Of a DNA stretch of 32,140 bases, positions 1 through 8,898 are shown in pieces. The DNA comes from JBBDIM01 sp040880405 (GTDB lineage: Bacteria > Planctomycetota > Planctomycetia > Pirellulales > Pirellulaceae). The stretch is from positions 1 to 32,140 of the forward strand of contig JBBDIM010000085.1 in the NCBI GenBank assembly GCA_040880405.1. The letters are read 5' to 3'. The first letter of the stretch is position 1; each line of letters opens with the position of its first letter. A model generated the notes under the pieces. That model worked only from the letters and a program-made list of their open reading frames with translations. It searched no databases and was not told where the DNA came from. The position numbers and the translations under genes were made by a program.

Positions 1-7
1 TGTGGGA

Positions 8-32
8 GGGAAGGAGCCGCAAGGCTCCTCCC
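8..32. repeat. GC-rich hairpin at left edge, possible terminator
   Basis: AGGAGCC (12-18) and GGCTCCT (23-29) pair around a GCAA tetraloop, and the stem extends outward with one bulged A. It lies about 100 bases beyond the stop of the minus-strand DUF1501 gene. No T-run follows on either strand, so intrinsic termination is uncertain. Confidence 0.35.
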
Positions 33-84
33 TATCCCGATCTAACCCGCTTCGCCCTGGGTGTTAACGCAATTCGCACGTCCC

Positions 85-105
85 CCACGGTCTACGCGAC
101 CGTGG
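85..105. repeat. 8-bp-stem hairpin downstream of DUF1501 gene
   Basis: CCACGGTC (85-92) and GACCGTGG (98-105) form a perfect stem with a 5-base loop, 25 bases past the DUF1501 stop codon. It may stabilise the 3' end of the minus-strand transcript. There is no T-tract. Short 'ctacg...cgtgg' hairpins of this kind recur in planctomycete intergenic DNA (from memory, not checked). Confidence 0.4.
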
Positions 106-129
106 CTACGTAGGAAGCGCGGATCAAGG

Positions 130-1617
130 CTACGCCAAGATGTCATGTAGGACATGGCCATGCACGTCGGTCAAACGGCGGTCGATGCCGTTGTGGCGGA
201 CCGTTAGCCGCGTGTGGTCGAGACCCAACAGATGCAGGATCGTCGCATGGATGTCGTAGACCTGCGTGGGGTTGGCTCGGTCGAGCGGCTTGTAGCCCAG
301 TTCGTCGCTCTCGCCATGGGTCATGCCCCCTCGAATCCCGCCACCGCAGAGCCAGTTGGTGAAGGTGTAGGGGTTGTGGTCGCGTCCCTTGCCCCCTTGG
401 GTCGAAGGCATTCGACCGAACTCGGTGGTCCAGAGGATGATGGTGTCCTCCAGCATGCCCCGCTGCTTGAGGTCCTGAATCAGCCCGGCCGCCCCTTGGG
501 CCATCCCTTGGGCTAAGGGGCCATGGTCTCGCTCGACATCCTCGTGCGAATCCCAGTTGCGCCGGGGGAACCCGTTGTCGTTGCCCGACCAGATTTGCAC
601 GAAGCGGACATCCCGTTCCAACAGCCGCCGCGCGATCAAACATTTTCGGCCAAAGGCGTCCGCCTCTTCGCGTGGGTTGATCTCCGAGGGCCACTCGGTC
701 CCGTCCGGGGCGATGCCATACAGGTCGCGGATGTACTTTGGTTCGTTGGTGATTTCGAGGGCCTCCGGGGCCGCTAACTGCATCCGAGCCGCCAATTCAT
801 ACGAACGAATCCGTGATTCCAGCCGGCCATCAAGCATCCGATCCGCCGCGTGTCGCTGGTTGAGCTGGGCCAGCATTGCCTGGGTTTCCGCTTCGCTCTC
901 CTGCGTGATGTAATCGCCGCTTGCGTGTGGCATCAGGTCGTTGATTGGGTTGGCGCGATCCGGAAAGATGACCGTGCCGGTATGGTCCGAAGCGAGAAAC
1001 GCCGCGTCCCAGTTCTTGGCCCCGTTGGAGGCAAACCCCCGGTGGTCCGGCAGGACGACAAAGGTTGGCAGGTCCTTGTTCTCGCTCCCCAGGCCATAGC
1101 TGACCCAAGAGCCCATCCCGGGAAACCCTGGCAGGTTGAACCCGGTCGTCTGGAGCAAGGTCCCTTGGCTGTGGACACCTGTTTTGCCGACCATGTTGTG
1201 AATGAACGCGATGTCGTCCACACAGCCACCCAAGGGGGATACGACCTCGCTCAGCGGCTTGCCCGACTCGCCGTATGGCCGAAACTTCCAGGTCGGCTCT
1301 TTCCACGGGCCCAGCCCATTCTGGAACGCCTCGACCGGTTCGCCGAAGTCCGACTCCTGCCCGTTGCGTTTGACCAGCTCCGGTTTGTAGTCCCACAGGT
1401 CGAGATGGCTCGCCCCACCCGCCATGAACAGTTGCACCACGCGTTTCGCCTTGGGCGCGAAATGAGATTTGTGGGGCGTATTCGCGGCGGTCTCTTCGCC
1501 GAGCATCGCGGCCAGCGCAATCGCCCCCAGCCCACCGCCCGACTGGGCTAGGAACTCACGTCGCGTGGTATGTCGACGCGGTGCCGATGGACGGTGAAAT
1601 GGACTGTTTTGAGGCAT
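130..1617 (-). CDS. DUF1501 domain-containing Tat-exported protein
   Basis: About 495 residues. The N-terminus carries a twin-arginine signal (RREFL at residues 19-23, then a Gly/Ala/Leu-rich segment to about residue 40), so export in folded form through Tat is expected. The body has features of the DUF1501 family, a sulfatase/alkaline-phosphatase-fold group abundant in planctomycetes: VVQLFMAGGASHLDLWDYKP near the start, LWTTEFGRMP and GGKGRDHNPY in the C-terminal part. No substrate is established for the family. I chose ATG at 1617; a TTG at 1650 would overlap the upstream gene and put the Tat signal unusually far in. The gene follows the cytochrome/DUF1549/DUF1553 gene by 22 bases and is probably co-transcribed with it; the two families are routinely paired. 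Family call is firm, function is not. Confidence 0.92.
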   Translation of the reverse strand: MPQNSPFHRPSAPRRHTTRREFLAQSGGGLGAIALAAMLGEETAANTPHKSHFAPKAKRVVQLFMAGGASHLDLWDYKPELVKRNGQESDFGEPVEAFQNGLGPWKEPTWKFRPYGESGKPLSEVVSPLGGCVDDIAFIHNMVGKTGVHSQGTLLQTTGFNLPGFPGMGSWVSYGLGSENKDLPTFVVLPDHRGFASNGAKNWDAAFLASDHTGTVIFPDRANPINDLMPHASGDYITQESEAETQAMLAQLNQRHAADRMLDGRLESRIRSYELAARMQLAAPEALEITNEPKYIRDLYGIAPDGTEWPSEINPREEADAFGRKCLIARRLLERDVRFVQIWSGNDNGFPRRNWDSHEDVERDHGPLAQGMAQGAAGLIQDLKQRGMLEDTIILWTTEFGRMPSTQGGKGRDHNPYTFTNWLCGGGIRGGMTHGESDELGYKPLDRANPTQVYDIHATILHLLGLDHTRLTVRHNGIDRRLTDVHGHVLHDILA

Positions 1618-1639
1618 GATGGTTACTAGGCGGGAAAGG

Positions 1640-4600
1640 TCAATCGACAAAGTGAAATTCGTTCAGGTTCAACACCAACCGGCAGAAGTTGGGCAGGCCG
1701 TGCTGCGCGGCGTATTCCACAAGAGGTTGCCGCTCTTGGTCGGTCACGTCTCGTCCTAAGGCCAAGCGGAAGGCCAGCGAGATCTGCTTTTCCAAATCGT
1801 CCGACTCCGCTTCCAACCGTGTGGCGAACTCCCGCGACATGGCCACCACCAAGGCGTTGTTCATCACCGCCAAGGCTTGCAGCGGAGTGACGCTTTCCCC
1901 TCGCGTATCGACTTGCTGCGACGGATCGGCGCAGTCGAGCGAATTCATGAACGGCTGCAACTGCGAGCGGACGATGAATCGGTAGACCGACCGACGGTGC
2001 GACTTGGGGTCGAGCGGATCGTGCAGGTGGTATTGGTAGTGGGGCGAGTGCTGCGGCTTCTCGATCACAAAGTCCTGGAAGGCGGGTCCCCCCATGGTCC
2101 GGTCCAATTTACCGCTAACCGCCAGAATCGCGTCACGCACCGCCTCCGCCTCTAGCTTCCGCCGATTGGCCCGCCACAGCCAGCGGTTGTTCACGTCGGT
2201 CTCTAGGCCTTGGGCGGTCGTGGGCTCTGCCGGATCGTCGAGGGTGGAAGCTTGCCGATAGGTATGGCTGGTCACAATCAGCCGGTGCAGGGTCTTGAGC
2301 GATTGATCGCCGTCCCGCAACTGCACCGCGAGAAAGTCCAACAGCCGCGGGTGGGTCGGCTTGGCTCCCTGCCGACCCAAATCACCTGGCGTTTCCGCGA
2401 GTCCCTGACCAAAATGGTATTGCCACACACGGTTGGCAATCGTCCGCCAAGTGAGCGGATTGTCTTGGGAAGAGAGCCATTGGGCCAAAGCGGCTCGGCG
2501 CTGTCCTTCGGAATGTCCTTCCGGCAGATCGAACCGTCCTGGATGCCCCGCGAAAATTTCCAGCGCCGCGGGCTCAACCAACTTGCCGAGCGAGTTGACT
2601 TCACCTCGATGCAGCAAATGAATCGGCCGCGGTTCTCCATCAACCGCGCCTCGACCGGCAAAGGCCCCGCTGCCATGATGCACGGTTCCGGCGTATACGC
2701 GCTGAGGTTTGGGTAGTGCCGCGAGAGCAGACTCTACCTCTTTCAAATCACGGGCCAACGCGGCCCATTGCTCGCGAACCTCAGGCGAGGTGGCCTGTTG
2801 CCACAACTGGTCGCGCTCCGCTTGCAGTACTATGGAATCCCCTTCCGGCGTCGGTGGATGGACCGCATCAATCAGGTTCGCCTGGCCCCAGCGAGGCGGG
2901 GCCTCGATCGAATCAAGCGAGGAAACCTGACCCCGCCGAGCCCAATTGTCCTGTCCAACAAGGACCTCAAACTCCGCCAAGGCAAGGATAAAGTCGTTTT
3001 GCCGCGGGGCCAGTTTGGTGGCGGTCAAGCGAACGTATCGGCCCGCGATGTCCTTAATCGGGAATCGCTGCGGCGTGGTTCCCGGATTGGGCAAGTCCTC
3101 CGCTTGTTGATCAGCAATCAAATGGACGCCGGTGAGGAACTGGGGATCGTCGGAGATCTCAATCCGAAACCGCCGCGGAAAACCAAACCCCGCGCCGATG
3201 CCGTTGAAGTCATCATAAGCCGGCCGCAAGAAAATCACCTCGGGCGAGACCGTGGAACCCAGATCGATTTGCACCCATTTGGTCACGTCGTCTCGAGCTT
3301 CAATCGCGCTGTGGTAACCGAACTGAGCGTCGGAATTGCCTGGTTGCTTTTGGCGAAGTTCTTTGATTTGCTTGTCCAGTTCGGCCAGACGCTTTCCCGC
3401 CTTCGATTCGATCTGCGACTTCAGTTCATCCCTTTGAGCGGAGATCGCGGCTTGCCGCTGGCTGTAAGCCGCGTACCGCTCGGCGGTTTCCGGCTCGCGA
3501 AAATACTCCTTGTCGGCTCGATCGACCGCCGCGAACACTGCGTGAAGCTGGTAATACTGCTCCTGCGAAATCGGATCGAACTTGTGGTTGTGACACTGGG
3601 CGCAACCGATGGTCAGGCCGTTGAACGACTGGATCGCGTTGCGGACCATGTCATCCCGATCAAGATGCCGAGCAATCTTGCCGTCGGTTTTCGATTCGGC
3701 GACTTCGGCATGCCCCACAAAGTCCCACGGCCCGGCGGAGATGAAACCGAGGGCCTCGATTCCGTCCGCCGTCCCAGGATAAAGCACGTCCCCCGCGAGT
3801 TGCTCTTCAATAAATCGCGACCACGGCTTGCCTTGGTTCAGGCTGCGGATGACATAGTCCCGATAAGGCCAGGCGTGCGGGCGAGGTTTATCCTTGTCGT
3901 AGCCGTGGGTATCGCCATAATGCACCACATCCAACCAGTGCCGGGCCCACCGTTCGCCATAGTGGGGCGAGCTGAGCAGCGTATCAACCAATTTCTCGTA
4001 GGCCGCCGGATCAGGGTCCTCCACAAACCGCCGCACCTCGTCCGGGGTTGGAGGCAGGCCGATCAAATCGAAATAGAGCCTGCGCACAAGCGTCTGACGA
4101 TCGGCCACCGGCCCGAACGAGAGCCCCAGTTCCTGATGTTTTTCCGCCACAAAACGATCGATCGGGTGCTCGCCCATCAGTGGCTTCAGCGTCACCTCGC
4201 CTTGCTGAAGAATGCGAACCTGGCCGGTTACCTGTGGCGGATCAATCGGGCTTAACGGCCGGAGCGACCACCAATCGGTATCGGTAACCTGGGCGACACT
4301 CAGGGTCACCCCTTCCGGCCAATCGGCCCCGGACTGGATCCAGGCGCGGATCGTGGCGATCTCCTCGGCCGAAAGCGGATCGGCATTCTTGGGCATCGCC
4401 GCCTTGCCGCCGTGCGGCGTGATCATTTCCAGCAGGTAGCTGGAATCGGCATCACCCGGCAGGACCACCTCGCCACTCTCGCCACCGGAAAACAACAAAT
4501 CTCGCGTCGCCAGCGAAAGCCCGCCGTGGGCCTGATCCGGCCCATGGCAACTAAGGCACCGCCGCTGGAGGATCGGTGCGACGCGGTCTTGAAAATCCGC

Positions 4601-4681
4601 GGCCTGATCGGCCCGTGCCTGTTGGCACCAAGCCAAGCCCAGCACGAATCCCGCGACCAGAAGGTTAAAGCGCAGTCTCAT
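1640..4681 (-). CDS. Planctomycete cytochrome c / DUF1549 / DUF1553 protein with discoidin-like insert
   Basis: 1013 residues with a Sec-type signal peptide (residues 1-25). A planctomycete cytochrome C domain follows, with haem motif C42-L-S-C45-H46, and the segment GGKAAMPKNADPLS fits the usual distal-ligand region. DUF1549 spans about 165-385 and ends in a second CxxCH (C360-A-Q-C363-H364) within the family's typical CAQCHNHKFDP signature. A charged, probably helical stretch (about 405-445) leads into an F5/8-type-C (discoidin-like) region at about 456-576 (WVQIDLGS, GRYVRLTATKL), a fold that often binds carbohydrate. DUF1553 fills about 730-990. Known: the family is secreted and linked to polysaccharide-rich lifestyles, but its reaction is undefined. 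It is first gene of a minus-strand pair with the DUF1501 gene. Confidence 0.93.
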   Translation of the reverse strand: MRLRFNLLVAGFVLGLAWCQQARADQAADFQDRVAPILQRRCLSCHGPDQAHGGLSLATRDLLFSGGESGEVVLPGDADSSYLLEMITPHGGKAAMPKNADPLSAEEIATIRAWIQSGADWPEGVTLSVAQVTDTDWWSLRPLSPIDPPQVTGQVRILQQGEVTLKPLMGEHPIDRFVAEKHQELGLSFGPVADRQTLVRRLYFDLIGLPPTPDEVRRFVEDPDPAAYEKLVDTLLSSPHYGERWARHWLDVVHYGDTHGYDKDKPRPHAWPYRDYVIRSLNQGKPWSRFIEEQLAGDVLYPGTADGIEALGFISAGPWDFVGHAEVAESKTDGKIARHLDRDDMVRNAIQSFNGLTIGCAQCHNHKFDPISQEQYYQLHAVFAAVDRADKEYFREPETAERYAAYSQRQAAISAQRDELKSQIESKAGKRLAELDKQIKELRQKQPGNSDAQFGYHSAIEARDDVTKWVQIDLGSTVSPEVIFLRPAYDDFNGIGAGFGFPRRFRIEISDDPQFLTGVHLIADQQAEDLPNPGTTPQRFPIKDIAGRYVRLTATKLAPRQNDFILALAEFEVLVGQDNWARRGQVSSLDSIEAPPRWGQANLIDAVHPPTPEGDSIVLQAERDQLWQQATSPEVREQWAALARDLKEVESALAALPKPQRVYAGTVHHGSGAFAGRGAVDGEPRPIHLLHRGEVNSLGKLVEPAALEIFAGHPGRFDLPEGHSEGQRRAALAQWLSSQDNPLTWRTIANRVWQYHFGQGLAETPGDLGRQGAKPTHPRLLDFLAVQLRDGDQSLKTLHRLIVTSHTYRQASTLDDPAEPTTAQGLETDVNNRWLWRANRRKLEAEAVRDAILAVSGKLDRTMGGPAFQDFVIEKPQHSPHYQYHLHDPLDPKSHRRSVYRFIVRSQLQPFMNSLDCADPSQQVDTRGESVTPLQALAVMNNALVVAMSREFATRLEAESDDLEKQISLAFRLALGRDVTDQERQPLVEYAAQHGLPNFCRLVLNLNEFHFVD

Positions 4682-5079
4682 GTTAAAACGTGCCCAAAAT
4701 ATTTAGGGAACCCGCGTTGGTCTCTGGATTTATGATACCGTCTCTAGCATAGTGGCGCTTTACGGTCGCTTTTGGTACCGCTCAAGCCGGTCCTGCATAG
4801 AGGGATCCACCCCAAGGCGGATCGCAAGTCCATTTGTGGTAGTGACTTACGGACTACCGCTCGGGATTGAAAAAGATCCAGGACCGTTGCCTAAATGGGC
4901 GTCTCGATGCCCCCAATGAAAAGATCTCAAAAATTCGGTAAAGAGAAAAGAATTTTGGTATCAATTTCCCTCCTCGCGCGCCATTGCCTAGTGTCGAAGT
5001 GCCGGCCTCCCTAAAAAAATCACCCCTTGAGATTCTCCCGACTTAATGAATGCCTCCCATGAACCGGACCGAGGATGGC
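4682..5079. other. Divergent intergenic region between cytochrome/DUF1501 pair and ECF operon
   Basis: About 400 bases, AT-richer than the flanking genes, that must carry the promoters for both directions. I see no convincing -35/-10 pair. The only symmetry noted is GGTAGT (4838-4843) with ACTACC (4853-4858), which is weak. No coding potential is apparent. Confidence 0.5.
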
Positions 5080-5613
5080 ATGGATGCTGAGTGCGAATCG
5101 CAATTGTACGAACAGTTCTTGGGGCGCTTCGTGCAGGATCAGCTCCGTGTTCTCTCATACATTTTGGCCTTAGTCCACGATCGAAATGATGCGGATGACA
5201 TTTTCCAGGAGACGAGCCTCGTCTTGTGGCGGGAATATGGGAGCTATCAGCCCGATAGGGAATTCCTCCCTTGGGCCCTGGGCGTGGCCCGGAATCAAGT
5301 GCTGAAATTTTGGCGGACCCGCAAAGGGGACCGCCATGTTTACAGTGAGGTATTGGTGGAACAGTTGGCCGATGATGCCTTGGATATCGCACTGGAGAAC
5401 GAACCGCGGCGTCGCGCGTTACGGGAATGCGTGAAACAATTGACCGGGCGACAGCGCCAGTTGATCGAGCTCTTCTATGGCAAAAACCTAGCCGCGATGG
5501 CGATTGCCGATGCCTGGGATCGATCCGTTTTCACTGTTTATAAAGCGCTGAAAGTACTCCGCCGCTCGCTGCTACGGTGCATCGAAAGCAGACTCGTCGA
5601 AGAGGAACTGTAA
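5080..5613 (+). CDS. ECF RNA polymerase sigma factor (planctomycete/Rhodopirellula type)
   Basis: About 177 residues with the two-domain plan of an ECF sigma factor and no extra C-terminal domain. Region 2 contains SYILALVHDRNDADDIFQET followed by LVLWREYGSYQP and LPWALGVARNQVLKFWR. Region 4 contains LTGRQRQLIELFY, an AIADAWDRSVFTVYKAL recognition helix, and a basic end. It should direct polymerase to a dedicated promoter set. I prefer ATG 5080 because GAGG (5071-5074) sits 5 bases upstream and the family usually starts just before the (Q/E)FL helix; ATG at 5050 or 5059 would add a short unmatched leader. Only 3 bases separate it from the FecR-LamG gene, its likely membrane regulator or partner. 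Family assignment is strong; the stimulus is unknown. Confidence 0.92.
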   Translation: MDAECESQLYEQFLGRFVQDQLRVLSYILALVHDRNDADDIFQETSLVLWREYGSYQPDREFLPWALGVARNQVLKFWRTRKGDRHVYSEVLVEQLADDALDIALENEPRRRALRECVKQLTGRQRQLIELFYGKNLAAMAIADAWDRSVFTVYKALKVLRRSLLRCIESRLVEEEL

Positions 5614-5616
5614 GCC

Positions 5617-7353
5617 ATGGCCCGCGACGATCATGCATCCAACGGTTCTCCACTCCAAGACGATGAGCGCGAGGAATTGTTCGCGTTGGCGGATGAAATC
5701 CTCCAGGGAACAGCCGACCTACCACAACAAGTGCGTTTAACGTTCCTGCTCCATCAAAGCGCTGAATTTCGCCGCGCTTACCTCCACTACATGATGCTGC
5801 ACGCCGAGTTGAGTCTGACGGATGAGGCCTTGGCTTCCCAATCGCATCCCACCGACGAGAATTCCCCACTCAACCTCGACAGCGCAAATCTCACCGCGAT
5901 CCCCAGCGCAAGTCCCAGTGGCGTCCAGCCAAGCCAATCGGCGGCCTGGATAGTACCCTTCATCGGGACAATCGCCGCGATCCTGATCCTCACGGTCGGC
6001 ATCGTCCTTTGGAAATCGCCACGCCCCGTAGCCCTTCCGCCGCCACCTCGCGGCCTGGCCCCCGAGCGGATTGGAGAGATCGCGGACGGTCACGTGAATT
6101 CGTATTACGACCACCGTGAAATGCCGATCGCGTTTGTGGCCACGCTGCGTGACGAGGCGGAAGTGAATAGTCAATCGCCGGTCAGTTCCGGGATACGGCT
6201 GGGGGCCACGACCGTGCGTCAAGAAAGTGGAAAAACGCGTTGGGCCTTTGACAGTGGGGCCGATGTCCATATCCTTGGGCCGACGATGTTCGGTTTGGAG
6301 TCAAAGGCGACCGGTGTATTGTTCTCCGGCACCGTCAATGCCCGCCTTCCCAACCCTGAGTCGAAATTCTCGGTTCAGACACCCAGCGTCCGCGTGGTCG
6401 ATCTCGGCACGGAGTTTCGGGTTCGGCTCACTGAACGCGGAGATACCGAGGTACAGGTGCTTGAAGGGGAGGTGGAGGTCCAGACAATGGTCCGCCTGCC
6501 GAGATATTACTGGAATTTCGACGCCCCGAACGATTCGCGAGACTTAGTCGTCGGAGAGCGACTTCACCTGGGAAAATCCGTGAATCACGTTCCCGGACTG
6601 ATTGGCGAGGGAGCCTTGGAATTCGACAACACGCGGGAAGCCTATGTCGAAGTGGAAGGGGGCCTGGGAGATGAAGTGGGCTCTGGCGGTTTTGCCGTGA
6701 CGCATGGCGTCTCGATCGAGGCGATCATTGTTTCCCGCTGGAACGGCAAATGGAAGGACTACGATGAAATCTTCCGCAAGGAAGATGGAGACTATCGCAT
6801 CCTGTTAAGTTTTCAGCACGATGATTTCGACTATTCGGTTCCGCCGATCGATCCCGCGCCTTGCCTCTCATTTGGATTGCATCTGGAGGGCCTGGGCTAC
6901 AGCGAACTGGATATGCCTTTAGACGGCAAGGAGGGACGGCCAACGCGGAAGGAATTGACCGACGGCCAACCCCACCATATCGTCGCCACGTACGATTGCT
7001 TTACCGGCCGCAAGGCCCTTTATGTCGATGGCCAATTATGTTTTGAGCACACCTTTCCCAAGGGAACATTGATTTTAAGTGGAGGCCCCGTTCCGGCCCG
7101 CATCGGCAACACGCACATGCCGAACCATGAACCGTTTCACGGCATCATCGACGAACTCGCCTTCTACGACTTTGCTCTCTCCTCCGACGAGATCGCCACG
7201 CACCACGCCCGCGTTTCCCAAGGGGAAAGCTATTTCGATATCCCCGCGGAACAGCTTCAAGCGGCCCGCTGGAAGCGGATGCTGGTGGTGACCGAGGGAG
7301 AAAGCAAATTATTCAGTGTCCTGACGGGGCTACCCATTAGCGATGAAAGTTAA
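5617..7353 (+). CDS. FecR-domain and LamG-domain membrane protein, likely sigma-factor partner
   Basis: 578 residues. A cytoplasmic-looking N-terminus (1-108) with the segment FRRAYLHYMMLHAELS is typical of planctomycete FecR proteins encoded beside ECF sigma factors. One membrane helix follows at about 109-132 (WIVPFIGTIAAILILTVGIV), then a Pro-rich linker (135-148). The FecR-like region spans about 195-290 (VLFSGTVNARLP, VRVVDLGTEFRVR, VQVLEGEVEV). The C-terminal half (about 297-515) is a LamG/concanavalin-like lectin domain (YYWNFDAPND, GALEFDNTREAYVEV, HHIVATYDCFTGRKALYVDG, ARIGNTHMPNHEPFHGIIDELAFYD). Topology suggests that the LamG part senses or binds glycan outside the cytoplasm and the N-terminus contacts the sigma factor encoded 3 bases upstream (inference). 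It lacks a classical zinc anti-sigma motif. Confidence 0.9.
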   Translation: MARDDHASNGSPLQDDEREELFALADEILQGTADLPQQVRLTFLLHQSAEFRRAYLHYMMLHAELSLTDEALASQSHPTDENSPLNLDSANLTAIPSASPSGVQPSQSAAWIVPFIGTIAAILILTVGIVLWKSPRPVALPPPPRGLAPERIGEIADGHVNSYYDHREMPIAFVATLRDEAEVNSQSPVSSGIRLGATTVRQESGKTRWAFDSGADVHILGPTMFGLESKATGVLFSGTVNARLPNPESKFSVQTPSVRVVDLGTEFRVRLTERGDTEVQVLEGEVEVQTMVRLPRYYWNFDAPNDSRDLVVGERLHLGKSVNHVPGLIGEGALEFDNTREAYVEVEGGLGDEVGSGGFAVTHGVSIEAIIVSRWNGKWKDYDEIFRKEDGDYRILLSFQHDDFDYSVPPIDPAPCLSFGLHLEGLGYSELDMPLDGKEGRPTRKELTDGQPHHIVATYDCFTGRKALYVDGQLCFEHTFPKGTLILSGGPVPARIGNTHMPNHEPFHGIIDELAFYDFALSSDEIATHHARVSQGESYFDIPAEQLQAARWKRMLVVTEGESKLFSVLTGLPISDES

Positions 7354-7494
7354 GTGACAACCTCAAATCCACGCCGGCGGAATCCGGTGTTCCGCCGAAC
7401 GGTGATCCATTTGGGAGCTGGCGTGAATTCCTGTGAGGCCCCTTCGTCTAATCACGATCCTCGTTTTTTTCCTACTTATCTCGGAGATGAACTC

Positions 7495-8388
7495 ATGCTT
7501 ATCGGCAATTCAGCATTACGCCGCGCGTTCACGCTTGTAGAACTTTTAGTCGTGATCGCCATTATCGGTGTGCTGGTCGCGCTTCTATTACCGGCCGTGC
7601 AGCAGGCTCGCGAAGCAGCTCGGCGAATGCAATGCACCAACAACTTGAAGCAACTCGCTCTCGCGATGCACAATCACCACGACACCTATAATAAATTTCC
7701 GATCGGAGCCACGAACGCCCCGCGACATACCTGGGTCGTGGAGATTTGGCCCTTCATTGAGCAATCCGCCCTCGCCGACCAGTACGATCCGGTGCAACCG
7801 TTTCATGTCGCTCCGCATGTGAACCTGGGCGCTACGACCGGTCTTTGTGCCCAAACGGTTGACATGTACTTTTGCCCCAGCGAAAAGGGACCCACTTTAT
7901 GGCGAGGTGACGACTACTGGCGGTCTCGCGGCAACTACGTGGCGAATTTTGGGTTCACCGCCGGTGCGGATGCAGCGAGACGGTCCGCCCCGTTTACTAA
8001 GAACGACAAGGCACGGAAGATGAGTGACATCATTGACGGCACCTCAAATACCCTGCTTCTGTCGGAACTGATCATGCCGACGGAAAATCATTTCGATTTT
8101 CGGGGAGACATCTTCAACGATGATGGCCCCGGTAGCGCATTCATGACGAACAACACCCCGAATAGCGGCATTGATAACCCACAGGCTTGTGTGAACGAGG
8201 CACCCAATCCACCCTGTGCAACCGATACCGGTTCACCACATCATATTGCAGCGCGAAGTAGGCACCCTGGTGGCGTCAACGCCGCCTTGGCCGATGGCTC
8301 CATTCGATTCGTGGGAGAAACGATCGCCCTTGATATTTGGATTGGCGCTGGATCGACGGGCGGCAACGAAACATTCCAATTGCCCTAA
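7495..8388 (+). CDS. DUF1559 domain-containing pseudopilin-like protein
   Basis: 297 residues. The N-terminus is a type IV prepilin-like signal: a short basic leader, then FTLVELLVVIAIIGVLVALL with Glu at +5 of the presumed mature protein. An Ala, rather than the usual Gly, precedes the cleavage site. The segment AVQQAREAARRMQCTNNLKQLALAMHNHHD and the C-terminal H-x9-DG motif (HPGGVNAALADGSIRFV) identify DUF1559, one of the most expanded planctomycete families. ATG 7495 is chosen because GGAG (7483-7486) lies 8 bases upstream and the leader then starts normally; an upstream GTG at 7354 would add 47 unrelated residues. It follows the FecR-LamG gene and precedes a small lipoprotein, so it is probably in the same operon. 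Function is unknown; surface or pseudopilus location is expected. Confidence 0.92.
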   Translation: MLIGNSALRRAFTLVELLVVIAIIGVLVALLLPAVQQAREAARRMQCTNNLKQLALAMHNHHDTYNKFPIGATNAPRHTWVVEIWPFIEQSALADQYDPVQPFHVAPHVNLGATTGLCAQTVDMYFCPSEKGPTLWRGDDYWRSRGNYVANFGFTAGADAARRSAPFTKNDKARKMSDIIDGTSNTLLLSELIMPTENHFDFRGDIFNDDGPGSAFMTNNTPNSGIDNPQACVNEAPNPPCATDTGSPHHIAARSRHPGGVNAALADGSIRFVGETIALDIWIGAGSTGGNETFQLP

Positions 8389-8397
8389 AAAATAGAA

Positions 8398-8820
8398 ATG
8401 TCACGCATGAATACTTTAGGAAAAGCAAGCTTGCTCTGGGCGTCAATTGTCGTTGTTCTCGGGACCACCGCGGGTTGCGAGACAAGTTCTGAGGCCAAGG
8501 TAAGTGGCGAAGTGACTCTAGGCGGAGTGCCGCTTGAAAACGGCACCATATCCTTCATTCCAACCGACGAAAAAACTCCCACCGCAGGGGGCAGAATTTC
8601 CGCCGGGAAATACTCCCTTGTCGTGCCTCCCGGTTCGAAGCGGGTCGAGATTTTGGCGACCAAAGTGACTGGACAGCGTGCCGCGTATGAGGGCCAGCCC
8701 GATAGTCCGATGATCGATATTACGGAATCCATTATTCCCGAGCGCTATAACAAAAAATCGGAACTAACCTTCGAGATGGAGCCGGGCCTTAACCAAAAGG
8801 ATTTTGCTTTGGATAACTAG
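8398..8820 (+). CDS. Small lipoprotein with carboxypeptidase-regulatory-like (transthyretin-type) domain
   Basis: 140 residues. A signal peptide ends in a lipobox-like TAGC with Cys27, so lipid anchoring is likely. The mature part (VSGEVTLGGVPLENGTISFIPTD, AGGRISAGKYSLVVPPGSKRVEI) has the beta-rich pattern seen in small planctomycete lipoproteins that follow DUF1559 genes. The terminal residues NQKDFALDN resemble the usual end of these proteins. The gene begins 9 bases after the DUF1559 stop, with only weak ribosome-binding sequence in the A-rich gap, which suggests translational coupling. ATG 8407 is an alternative start. Specific function is unknown. Confidence 0.85.
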   Translation: MSRMNTLGKASLLWASIVVVLGTTAGCETSSEAKVSGEVTLGGVPLENGTISFIPTDEKTPTAGGRISAGKYSLVVPPGSKRVEILATKVTGQRAAYEGQPDSPMIDITESIIPERYNKKSELTFEMEPGLNQKDFALDN

Positions 8821-8843
8821 CCTACCGGCTTCAGGCCTTGATA

Positions 8844-8898
8844 AACGAGCTGCGAGCGGCCACTGAGAGCCGAATTAACAGGAGTGGCCCAGCTCGTT
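8844..8898. terminator. Long hairpin between convergent genes, candidate bidirectional terminator
   Basis: AACGAGCTG (8844-8852) pairs perfectly with CAGCTCGTT (8890-8898), and GGCCACT (8858-8864) with AGTGGCC (8883-8889). This gives 16 paired bases with a 5-base bulge and an 18-base loop. It begins 24 bases past the lipoprotein stop on the plus strand and touches the last base of the GntR stop codon on the minus strand. No long T-run follows, so it could equally be an RNA-stability element. Confidence 0.5.

Noticed and set aside
2768..4255. 495-codon open frame antisense to the cytochrome/DUF1553 gene
   Set aside because: It lies wholly within a strongly supported gene on the other strand, shows no family motif, and is explained by the GC-rich codon pattern.
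7354..7494. GTG-initiated extension of the DUF1559 protein
   Set aside because: Adds 47 residues before a prepilin-like leader that must be near the N-terminus. A good ribosome-binding site exists at the internal ATG.
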